A stretch of DNA of 64,000 nucleotides from Amborella trichopoda (taxonomy: Eukaryota; Streptophyta; Magnoliopsida; Amborellales; Amborellaceae). The DNA is taken from positions 813,489 to 877,488 of the forward strand of contig NW_006499207.1 in the NCBI RefSeq assembly GCF_000471905.2, read 5' to 3'. Both the position numbers and the translations under genes were made by a program. Of the stretch, positions 43,279 to 54,035 are shown in pieces; position 1 is the first letter of the stretch, and each line of letters opens with the position of its first letter. The notes below the pieces were generated by a model, which saw only the letters and a program-made list of their open reading frames with translations, did not search any database and was not told the DNA's origin.

Positions 43279-44926
43279 GAGAAAAAAATAGAGACGAGAG
43301 AGAAAGGAGGAGGAGAGAGAAAGAAATAAATAGGGGGAGAGAGAAATATAAAGATGAGAGGAGGAAAGGGAAAGAGATAGACGAGAGGGAAAAGAGGAGG
43401 AGAGATAAAGAAAGAAAGAGGAGAGAGAAAAGAGGGGAAGAGAGAAAGTTACCTTCACCGAGGGGTACCAGACATTTTCTTCTCTCTCCTCTCTCTCTCC
43501 AAGACATACCCACGATCTCAAAGAAAAATCTCAAATTTTATTGATCAATGTAGATAAGGAGGGGGGGCCCTTTTACAATTAGTTTAGGCATATATTTATA
43601 AAATTGGGTCCAAACATCGGTGGATGCCTAAGAACTATCCTAATTGATGATAATTAAAATTTATTTGAATTGAAAGAAATTCTAAAAATTAGTGCAAAAT
43701 GACTGTTTTGCCCTTGCCAAACAATTCATGGAATTCCAAAACAGTCCCTGCTGCTGCCCTAGAACGTGTGGTATCTTCCATGGATGATCCGAGGTTGCTC
43801 TGGTACCCGTTTGTCAAAAATATGATTCCTTTCTTGTAGGGCTCGTCATGGTGAACAATTTGATATCAACTTCGAGCCACGAATCGCGTTTTTAAGACAC
43901 GAGTAGCATTTTTATTCCACGATCATGTGACTTGAAATTTGCATGAATCATAGATACTTCTGATCGATAATGTGTTAATTTCTTGATGTTTTTCCATGAT
44001 TCCTTTGGTGTATTGCACTGAGCATGCCGTCACGATCGCGTGGCATCAAATGTAGCTCGATTTCAAGCCCGGATGAAGATTTCACATCGTTTGGGTTTTG
44101 GCCAGAATCTGAATTCTGGCTGCCAAAATTTCTATCACCTTTTATGCCTTCGTGTATGAAATCCAACCGTTCATCACACACGGGGATCGGACCAAGGATA
44201 GCCCTGAACCTTACACATGCGATGAAACTAGTCTCGCATCGAACTGTTATGTGAAAGCCATGATTTGGCCGCTCGAGCGAGGCGTGTCACTGCTAATTTT
44301 CCTACAACGTTTTTCACTAATCAGCAACTTCTATCTAGCTTTTCTCCCTACTCGGGCATCGTCACGGGGCGTGCCACATCTCGAAACGCTCATCTTGACG
44401 AGACAAACATGCTCACAAAATTTACGCATAATCTGACTTATGACATGTGAGATATGGCTATTGAAAGTCACTGCCCGAGACTGTAAAAATAACCACCATT
44501 AATGGTGATTTAGTGCAGGGAGGGCGCACAAGATTAATGTGCGGCCTATCACTTTTCGGTCTTTTACCCATAACTTTATTCTGAAGCACTCGATTAAGGA
44601 ACCATAGGGGTTTTCGATCATGCTAAATCCAATGGCGGTGGTCCCACAGCAATTTGACACACCAAAAATAGAGTTTTAGTTTTAGGGTCCGTTTTAGAGC
44701 GTAAGAGACTGATTTTTCTGGAATTGTTTTTTTTTCTACACAACCTTAGACATGTCAGATTACGATGAAACTTGGCAGGTGACCTTTTGAAGCCCTTATG
44801 AATATTTCCACTTATTTTGAAACAATTCTAAGACTGTTTGGAATTCCATTGTAACTTAGGATTTATTGACCGGCTTCCTCTTTATTTCGCATCAAGGACC
44901 AAGGTGCTGAAAAATGTCTTCAAACA
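43279..44926 (-). repeat. inverted Tat-like LTR, right part (3' LTR of T4), split by T2
   Basis: On the minus strand it starts at 44926 with TGTTTGAAGACATTTTTCAG and runs to the GA-rich tract at 43279, where T2 was inserted. The other half is at 23522-23840. A TATA-type box (TTTATAAATA on minus, about 43590) is present. Confidence 0.85.
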
Positions 44927-46778
44927 CTGAGAAGTCGAGGGTTTAAAAAAATATGAATCATTATTATCCGAGACTTGTGTCAGGAGTCCCTCTTGCACCG
45001 ATGGAGTAGTGACTTGGGGATCTCTTTCAGGAACATTACATGGCCCTTAGCATCCCTGTATGTTCTTCACGATTATATCATGGAAAATGGAGCATTCGCT
45101 CAGGTTGTGGCCCCATATCCGATGGTATGGGCACCAATGGGTCTCAGTTCCCTGAGCATGGTGTCGGGGTTGCGTTGTTGGTTTTGGTGTGATGAGGCCT
45201 TCTTGAAGCATCATAATGAATAAGGCAGAAAGGCGATCGGTCGCTTCGTCTTCCTCTTGGACTGTCACTGCGTGGGAAGTTTCTGCTGCCCCGAATGCTT
45301 TCTTTAGCTCTTCAAGATTTATTTGACCCTTCTAGATCAAGGCTTCGATGATGTCTTTTAACATGTAGCATTCCTCTGTGGGGTGGTTTATACTCCGATG
45401 ATAAGCACAGTGATTCACATGGGCATCGAGTCCAGCTTGATAAGGAACTTGGTCTCTGACAGCTCGATCATATTCTGTTCAAGTAATAATCGGAGTAGTG
45501 AAGGGACTCATTCCTTTTCAAAGGGGTAGACTTTATTCTTATGCCTGGTCCAATAATCATCCCGATTAAGGTTCACGGGTGGGGGTACCCGGTTGTATGA
45601 CTGTTCTTATTTGCCTGCCTGAGGCTCTTTTGTTGTGTTTACCCCTTTGGAGAGGTCCAAAGTTTGGGAGGGAGCCTTCTTTGGGTCATTGACAGTCATG
45701 GCTGCATTGATCACTCCTTTATATTGGTTGCCTCGGGTATTGGTCCCAGAGCTACCATTGCCCCGATTGTTTTCTGAGCTTACAGACTGTTGCTGCGACC
45801 CACCGTGGAGGCGTGACAGTCTTTCTATGCGGACCGACTTAGAGATCAGCTCTAACATGGAGGTTGGATTGGAGGCCTCAACATGTAGAGCAATCTCAGG
45901 TCGCATGTTTCGCACATAGGTTTGAACTGCTTTCTTCTCAGGCATAAGATTAGGGCGGCAACCGGCCAAATCTCTCCATCTTATTATGAATTGATTGTTA
46001 GGTTCATCAGGTTCCTAGGTCAAAGTGAGAAGCTCGATGGTTTGCACCTCTCTCTTGACTTCGTAGAAGCGTTGGTGGAACAACTTCTCCATTTCCTCCC
46101 AAGTATGCACTGACGATGAAGGAGTCTCCTGTCAGCCACTGTATCTCGACATGCCGCTTGGAAATGCTAGATATGCTGGTGTGGGGAGGTTGCACCATCG
46201 AACAGGGGAAACAGAACTTGATCAATGTAGGAGGGGTACGACTTTTGGTAAAGCAATTCTCCCTGCATAGCTAGGATCTGTCTGCTCTTTTAAGTTATGG
46301 GTTAACATAGCATCAATGTCTGCCTGCAAAACGAGGTACGGGATGGAATTGTCCTCTGAGGCAAGAGGGGGAGGCTGCCTTGGAGGTGCATCATCTGAGT
46401 GATGTGAATCGGCCTCATGAGGGGATGCATTGATTGGGGACCGCACGCTTTCCAGGCGATCGATCTTATTCATCATTGCTCCCACCATGTCTTAGAACCT
46501 TTTCATGGGCTCTTCCTGGCTGTCGCTAAGTTCGTTTACAACCATAACACTGACTATTTCTCTAGGGAGGTCAGCCTTGGGTGTAATTGAGGGCTTCTGA
46601 GGTTAGCGAGTCACGCGCGGGAGATCGGTCAGTAAGGGATCAGCATGGTCTGGCTGCACTCGAGTCTTATATGCCGATCGTGTGAGGACCGGTTCTTAAT
46701 GGTCTCGGGACCGTGGCTGCTGAGTGATTGGGTCATCTTCTATGACACTGACCACAATACAGGATTCATGGATTTCTT
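44927..46778 (-). pseudogene. inverted Tat-like gag remnant, T4
   Basis: On the minus strand: MMNKIDRLESVRSPINASPH (from 46473), a Retrotrans_gag part (to about 46000), ALHVEASNPTSMLELISKSV (about 45880-45820), then a knuckle variant and a second one, CPYHRIWGHNLSEC (about 45135-45095), here intact. It ends near 44930 directly at the LTR start, without protease, antisense gene or PPT: a large 3' deletion. It is interrupted upstream at 46778 by a solo LTR; the ORF1 part continues at 53593. Confidence 0.75.
46774..46778 (+). repeat. target duplication TTCTT/TTATT of inverted solo Tat-like LTR
   Basis: TTCTT at 46774-46778 and TTATT at 53593-53597 flank the LTR. Joining the two flanks restores the collinear gag/ORF1 sequence seen in T1 and T2, which confirms the insertion. 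Confidence 0.7.
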
Positions 46779-47479
46779 TGGTTAGGTGCCTCGATCTCGT
46801 CCTACGGATCTGGATGATCAGGCAGCACCAGTCTCGAGTTTCGAGGGAACCCTGGACTTGAGATTTCTCTCTCGGGAACGTTGCTCAAGAGCAAGGGCAG
46901 ATGTACCAACCAATGAGAGAGGAATTAAATATGGGTTTGGGACTTACTCGGGTTGACTCATGTAGGCTCCCTCTTAGATCACGAAGAAAGCCCCCCAGTC
47001 GTAGAATTGGTTCGAAATTGCGTCCCTTGGCATATATTTTCATGTTTCTGAAATCACACACACACATGGTTAATTTTACAAGGCAAGTGGGCCGGGGGAC
47101 CCCACCTTGTCTTTAGGTGAATGTGCACAGGCATATACATTTAAAGGAGAAAAGAGAAGAAATGAGATGAGGGTTGGGAGAAGGAAGAAGAGAGAAGAAA
47201 ATAAAAGACAGAGACATTTGATCAGGTGACTAGCCTAGCACAGTGGCTAGATTGGCCTGATGAATGACCTGACGTGATAGCAAGACGGGCACGGTAACGC
47301 GGACTGACACAGTACGAATACTACTCAACGACAAAACACCAATACCAACCGGCCCAATACAACGGCAAGTTCGACATGGCAGCAAGACAAGCATGGTAAC
47401 TTTGACTGACACAACAGTAGTACTATTCGACGACGAGACTACCGTAATAGTGCTAAACTTGGCTTGTCCCTTGGTCAAA

Positions 47480-48610
47480 TGAGAGAGGAAGAAGAAAGAA
47501 GAGAGAGAAAGAAGAGAGAAGAGAGGGATGTGAGAAGAGAGAAAAGAGGAAAGAGAGAAGAGAGGGAAAGAGAGAAAAGAAGAGAGAGAAGAGAAGAAAG
47601 AGAGAGGAAATAAGAGAGAGAAAGAAGAAAGGTGAGAAAAAAAGAAGGGAGACAGAAGCATGGACGACAATGGGGTTTCGCCGTCCATGACAAAGGAGAG
47701 AGAGAGAAGAGGGGGAACGGTGATGGACTTCTGCCATCCATGATAGAGAGAGACACAAGAATGAGAGAGAGAGAGAATCGCACGTGGCGTTAGGCATCAC
47801 CGCCTGTGTCATAAGAAACTCAGACACGACCTGGCCAGCCACTCGGGAAAGGGCCCGGTTCAGTATCCTCTCATCAAAGAATGAAGAAAAAAACATCATG
47901 TGCGACGATGAGCATCACTAAGCACAACATGGGAAAGGGGAAATTTGGACAGAGGCAAAGGAGAAATTTGGACAGAGGCCCGGCCGGCCCTCCACTCGTG
48001 TTAAGGCCCAGCTCATTATGCATATTTCTAGAAGATAAGAGAAGAATGAGAATGTCATGCCCGGTGATGAGCATCACCGTGCATGACCGGAGAGAAGAGA
48101 TATTGGGAGAGAGCCTGAGGAGAAAGAAGGAAAGAGAAAGAAATAGATTAGGAAAGAGAGAAGAAGAACAAGGAAAGAGGAGAGAAGGAAACATGCATGG
48201 CGCTGTCACCACGAAACACGCATCGCGCTGTCACCACCGTGTGTGTTAGAGAGTGAAGAAAACAGGAAGAGAGATTCGTGCATGGCATTACCATCACCGT
48301 GCATGTTCAGACAGAGGGAGACAAAGAGAAAGATAGATCAAAGAGAGAAGCAAGAAGAAAGGAGAAGAAAAAGAAAGAGAGGGAACAGAAAAAGATGGAA
48401 GGCAGAGAGAAAAGAAGAAGGAAGAACAAGAAAGAGAAAGAGAGAGACAGGCACGGTGATGGTTACTACTGTGCATATTTGAGAGGGAGATGAGAGAGGG
48501 AAACGAGATGAGGAGGAGAGAGGAAGATAGAAATGAGAGGAGGAGAGAGAAAGAGATATAGATGAGAGAAGGAGAGAGAAATAGATAGAGACGAGAGGAG
48601 GAGAGAGAAA
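47480..48610 (-). repeat. GA microsatellites with interspersed GGTGATG palindromes
   Basis: Long GAGAGAAAGAAG tracts (47480-47650, 48310-48470, 48485-48610) make several 60-150-codon frames on both strands that are low-complexity only. Between them lie TCATGCCCGGTGATGAGCAT-type units. Confidence 0.85.
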
Positions 48611-49634
48611 ATTACCATACCGAAGGGTACCGACCCTTTTCTTCTTTCTCCTCTCTTTCTCCAAAATGCACCCATGAACTCAAAGTAAAAACACAAACTT
48701 TATTGATCAATTGAAAGTCTCTGGGGGGGCTAGGGAAGAACCCTTTACAATTAGGTCTAGCATGTATTTATAGAATTGGAAGCAAACATGTGTAGATGCT
48801 CAAATATTATCCCAATTGATGATAATTACAATTATTTTGAATTAAAGTAAATTCTAAAAATGAGTGCAAAATGACTATTTGCCCCTGCTTAACAAGTCAT
48901 GGAATTCCAAAATAGTCCCTACTGTTGCCCTAGAATGTGTGTGATCTTCGTGGATGATCTAGGATTGCTTTGGCACCCGTATGACAAAAATATGATTGTT
49001 TTCTTTTAGGGCTCGGCATGGCGATCGATTTGATACTAACTTCGAGCCACGGATCGTCTTTTTAAGTCATGGTCATGCGACTTGAAATTTGGATGAATCT
49101 TGAAAACTTTTGAATGAATCTTGAAAACTTTGAATCGATAGTGTGCTCATTCCTTAATGTTTCTTTGTGATTTATGCACTGGTTCACATTAAGCATATTA
49201 TCATGATCACGTGGCAACAAATGCAGCACGATATCATGCCCGGACAAAGGTTTTACAGTCTTGGGGTTTTGTTCAGAATCTGAATTTTGAAGATCGAAAT
49301 TTACAGTCACATCGATGCCTTCACATGAGAAATCTGATCATTCATCATGTACGGGGTTCGGACCAAAGATAGCCCTAGATCTTATGCACAGATGGAACTG
49401 GTCTCGCGTCAATTCGATGCACGAGCACCGTGGTTTGGCGGCTCGAGCGAGGCGTGTCACTGCTGATTTTCTTGCAACTTTCTACACGAATCGACAACTT
49501 TTATGTAGGTTTTCTCCCTGTTCGGGCATCATCACAGGGCATACCCCATATCAAAACGCTCGCCTTGACGAGACAAACACGCTCACCAAATTTGAGCGTG
49601 ATCTAATTTGACGACCTAAACATTTCCTAGCAGA

Positions 49635-50045
49635 GTAGAAAGCTCAATGCTGGTAGAGGAGAAGACCAGCACCGGGTGTGTAGAGAGCCCAGTGCCGACT
49701 GAGGAGAAGATGAGTGCCGGCTGTGCAGAGAGCCCAACGTCGGCTGAGAAGAAGACCAGCGCAAGTTGTGTAGAGACCAATGTCGTCTGAGTGTGTGCAG
49801 CGCCGGCTGTGAAGAGGATAAAGTATTAGCACCGGCTGAGTGTGGGCAGCTGGCTGAGTGTGTGCAGTTCCAGCTGTGAAGAGGAGAAAGTATCAGTTCT
49901 AGATAAGTGTGGGCAGTACCGGCTAAGTGTGGGCAGCGCTGCCCACCGGCTGAGTTGTTGGCAGCGTCGACTGGGTTGTGTGCTGCGCCGACTGGGTTGT
50001 GTGCAGTGCCTGCAAGGCTGGCTGAGTAGAGCCCAACGCCTACTG
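49635..50045 (+). repeat. AGCGCCGGCTGTG array at the 5' end of LTR C2
   Basis: About 14 units of 25-35 bp contain CAGCGCCGGCTGAGTGTG(G)GCAG. The core resembles the GCCGGTTGAG units in the Tat-like interiors. Confidence 0.8.
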
Positions 50046-51404
50046 TGTCTTTGACATGCATGATTTTAGTATGCTACTTGTTGAATGCATGTCATTCGAG
50101 TGCCACATATCCATATTTTAAGTCTTTTGATGACACTTGGACCACCACCCCAAACATAAGAGTACTTAAGCCTCTTCTCTCACCCATGTCACTCATCCTT
50201 ACTTCATTTCTCTCTCTAAGACACAAGGTTGGAAGAGGTGACTGTTGGAGGGCAGCCATTGTTGGGCGGGTTAGAGCTATGAGAAGAGGAGTGGAGAAGG
50301 CACCACTGTTATTCAGGTAAGTGTATACATCACCATTGCATGGTAGTCGTACGAATTCATGGGAAATTATGCAAGTGAAATAAGCAAGGAAAGTGTACTA
50401 TGATGTAGAAAATCCTCACACCTTTTTCCATAAATTTTGGGGGTTTTGTTCTATAATTAAAGTGGATGCTAAGCCTAAATGTATGATTCATAGATTATGT
50501 GAGAAATGCATGTTATGTGTGTGCATTGTGAGTGAATGGTTGTTATCATGGTCCTCACCATGAATGAAGGCCATGGAATGTGTTCTTGAGATATGCCATA
50601 TACCACTGTGAAATTTCAGGAACATGTGTATTTTTGAAACAGACTTTTGAACGGCCAAATGGGGTCCAATTGACCTCAAATCACCACCATTTGGAAGATA
50701 TACAATTCTAATAAAATGTTTATTTTTTTTGGCCTTTGCTGAAATTCTTCACCAAAATGAAGTTATATTTCAAAATGACAAGATATGTCATTATTGATTG
50801 TTTTCCTGGATTTTCACTAGTACTACTGTGGTCATGGATTTTAACTAGCCAAACGAAGTTCACTTTTGAGCAAAACATAGCCATTGGAAAAATCTTTGAA
50901 TGGGCTAAAACTTGCATGTGGAAACTATTTGAGATTCTATTTAGATTGAAAGTTGTACTTCATTTTATGAAGGTATGTCATTGTGGGCAGTGTTGATAAA
51001 ATTCAAAACTATCACCTTGTTTGGCATGAGTCTTTGAACCACTAAATGGAATCCAAAGGATTTGAAATTTTCCTTGTTAGAAAGATATATGTCTTGGATT
51101 AAACTTTGATTTTGAAATCGTCATAAGTTCTCTCATGGTTTGAAAGTTATAGTGATATGAAGCAGGGTATGTCGTTGTCCACTGTACACAGCAGGTGCAG
51201 CTAGTTAACCATCGCCTCTTTGAACCTTTAAGAGGACAAACAAGGTCAAATTGTCTTCAAACCACTCCCATTTGAGGGATAGGTGTGCTTTATCCAAAAT
51301 TGGTTTTGGAACCATCTTCAAACTCCAAATGGTCCCAAGGGTATGACCCTAATGGTAAGCGCATATCATTGCCCTTAATGGCAAGAAATTGAGCAGTAAT
51401 GCTT

Positions 51405-52095
51405 AACTGAACTAATGTTACTGTTACTATGATACTGTCATTGTGATACTGTTACTACCAAAATGTGATATTGCTATTTATGTAATATGTGAATGGATAC
51501 CTACTATGTCAATGATGGTATCATGCTATTTATGTCATATGTGAATGGATACCTACTGTGTGAATAATGGTATCATGTTATTTATGTGATATGTGAATGG
51601 ATATCTACTGTGTGAATGATGGTATCATGCTATTTATGTAACATGTGAATGGATACCTACTATGTGAATGATGGTATCGTGCTATTTATGTGATATGTGA
51701 ATGGATACCTACTCTATGAATAATGGTATCATGTTATTCATGTAATATGTGAATGGATACGTACTGTGTGAATGATGGTATCATGCTATTTATGTGATAT
51801 GTAAATGGATACCTACTGTGTGAATGATGGTGTCACGTTATTTATGTGATATGTGAGTGGATACCTACTACGTGAATGATGGTATCATGCTATTTATATG
51901 ATATGTGAATGGGCAACTATTGGGTGAACGATGGTGCCGGTAGCTGCCTGTTGGGAAGGGAACCTACTGTGTGAATGATGGTACCGACAGTTGCGATGCT
52001 TATGTGTTATGTGAATAGGCACCTAGTGTGTGAATGATGGTGCTGGCAGCTGCCTGTGGGGAAGGGTATCTACTGTGTGAATGATGGTGCAGGCA
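51405..52095 (+). repeat. 52-bp tandem array in LTR C2
   Basis: About 12 units of ATGTGATATGTGAATGGATA then CCTACTGTGTGAATGATGGT repeat the C1 array with TATTTATG in place of GCTCATG. A short TGATACTGTTACT stretch precedes it (51415-51470). Confidence 0.9.
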
Positions 52096-53592
52096 GCTGC
52101 GATCTTCCCCTGACTCCCCATCACAAGAAGGGACTCAGGATGTGAGTAGCTGACGCGCCCCCTAGATCTATGTAGGCACTATGCATTGGGTCACCTAATG
52201 GTAGTGTAACGCTCTCTCGCAAGAAGGGCATAAGGAGAGGGTCGTGTCTTGCAAGGCCATTTCCTTTCGAAACCCCAAAGCACGTTGGGGATTGTGTGCG
52301 TGAGTGAGGACATTACGAAGTCGATTTACCCACTTGTCATTGTCCACCCTCCTAAGTGAGGGTAAAAGTCCAAAGTCCAGGATTGGCTTAGCCTTACCGA
52401 TGTGGGTTCTACTTCAGGAGTAATTAGATCTGTTTTCCTATCTTATTTAAGCTTTCTACATGAACTTTTAACTGTAGTTGTGATCTGTTGTCCTTATTTC
52501 TCTGCTTTAAGTAAGGTGATTGTGACTAATGCATTATATATTGAGCTGACTTTATCACATTATCGTTAGAGTGCTGAAAAGCATGTTGAGGGACTTCATT
52601 TTATACATGTGTATATATACCTATATATGTGCATTGCATATTGTTATCACTATCATGCTAGTTGGAATGCAATGGTGTTGATCTGTTTACTGGGCTTTTA
52701 GCTCCTTCCATCTTATTTTCATAACTGTACAGTGAAGGTGGGTGGAATTTTGGGGGTTGTGGCCCGAGATTAAGAATTTTTGAGAAGCCATTTTCTAAAG
52801 ACCTTCACAGTATGTTTTGCTGGTTTCAGCAATATGATGTATACTTCCTTTTGTGTAAGCGCCTTTAAGAAATTGCAAAGATTTTTTACAATGAATGAAA
52901 TGGTTATACCTTTTGAATTGATATTTGTTGATGAATGGATTTATTCTAGTTTTCTTTCATGGTCTGCTCTCGATTCTGTGTTTTTATACGTTGAGCCACT
53001 CCCACCTGAGTGACGTTCGCGACCTCCAATTGCAATCCCGCGCTCTGTCTCCCTCAGGCAGGGGTCAGGGAGAGGGGTCGTGACATCTGACTAAGGACGA
53101 ATGAGATATGGAGCCCAAAACTCACTTCCCAAGACTGTAAAAACGATCACCATTAATGCTGATTTGGTTCAGGGAGGGCGTACAGGAATAGTGTGCGGCC
53201 TACCCCTTTTTGGTATTTTACCCAGAACTTTGTCCTAGAGCGCCCGATTAAGCCACAACTTGACCCATAAGGATTTTCGACCATGCCGAATCCAATGGTG
53301 GTGGCCTCACAAAAATTTGTTGTACCGAAAATATAGTTCTAGTTACAGGGTCCATTTCAGGGTATTAAAGGCTACTTTTTCTAAAATTGTTTATTTGTCT
53401 GCACTACCTTAGACATGTCGGATTACGATGAAACCTAGAAGGTGTCCTTTTGAAGTCATTAGGAACATTTCCACTTATTTTGGGGAAATTATGAGACAGT
53501 CAATATTTCCACTGTAATTCAGTCTTTATTGACTGGCTTCTCTTTTTTATTCCACATCGGGAACCCAAGATGCTGAAAAATGTCTTCAAACA

Positions 53593-54035
53593 TTATTCTT
53601 CAGGCTTTGTCAAATGAAGAGTGTAGAAAGGGTTTAGGTGAAGAGGGTTGTCAGAGCTGGGTGCTCCGACCGTCTTGGTTGCTTCCCTAGTCAGAATTCG
53701 CAAACCCCTATTGCGTTTAGCTTTAAGGTTTTGATGGACCTCATGTCAAAACTGCGATCGGGACTGCTGCTGATTGACCCTCTAGCGTAAGGAAGAGCCA
53801 TTTCAATCAGGTGAAGCAACAGGTGTGGGTCAAGAACTAAAGTCATCCTGGGCCGGGGAGGATGAAGGACTTGATCTCCCATTAGGTCTTTGTCCCGAGC
53901 CCTCTTATGGGCTCTAGAGGCATGACCTAGATGACGGGGCTGGTTCAAGATGGCATTATTAGGAAAGGTCTTTGAGTACCAGGGCTGGGGATGCTTGCCC
54001 AATAGAGAAGAGGCAGGCAGGAGAAGGGTTGACTC
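53593..54035 (-). pseudogene. inverted Tat-like ORF1 remnant, T4
   Basis: A minus-strand open frame 54002-53691 contains HPQPWYSKTFPNNAILNQPR, HLGHASRAHKRARDKDLM and LHPPRPRMTL, the same conserved block as T1 5710-5870 and T2 28100-28280. It is collinear with the gag remnant at 46778 once the solo LTR is removed, and is cut at about 54035 by C3. Confidence 0.65.

Larger units (their letters stand above)
49607..53085 (+). repeat. solo Tekay-like LTR C2
   Basis: About 3.48 kb, from a degenerate start (TTTGACGACCTAAAC, expected TGTAACGACC) to GGGTCGTGACA. It is flanked by TCTAA (49602-49606) and TCTGA (53086-53090), a 4/5 duplication. No PBS or PPT adjoins it, so it is a solo LTR. It is collinear with C1 but has a different 5' repeat (49635-50045). 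Confidence 0.8.
46779..53592 (-). repeat. inverted solo Tat-like LTR, split by C2
   Basis: On the minus strand it starts at 53592 (TGTTTGAAGACATTTTTCAG) and ends at 46779 (GGCACCTAACCA). Without the C2 insertion (49607-53085) it is about 3.33 kb, the same as the T2 5' LTR. Flanking duplications and collinear flanks show it is a solo LTR inside T4, a same-family copy. Its middle holds GA microsatellites (47480-47650, 48310-48610) and CACGGTGATG-type palindromes, not the GAAGCC array of T2. Confidence 0.85.

Noticed and set aside
47230..47899. Overlapping ORFs of 100-152 codons on the minus strand, and similar ones at 48240-48700 and 43132-43534
   Set aside because: Products are Ser/Leu/Phe or Lys/Arg/Glu repeats of GA tracts; frames differ between LTR copies.
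49627..50061. 144-codon minus-strand ORF in LTR C2
   Set aside because: It consists of translated tandem repeats (AGCGCCGGCTG array) with no counterpart in C1 or C3.
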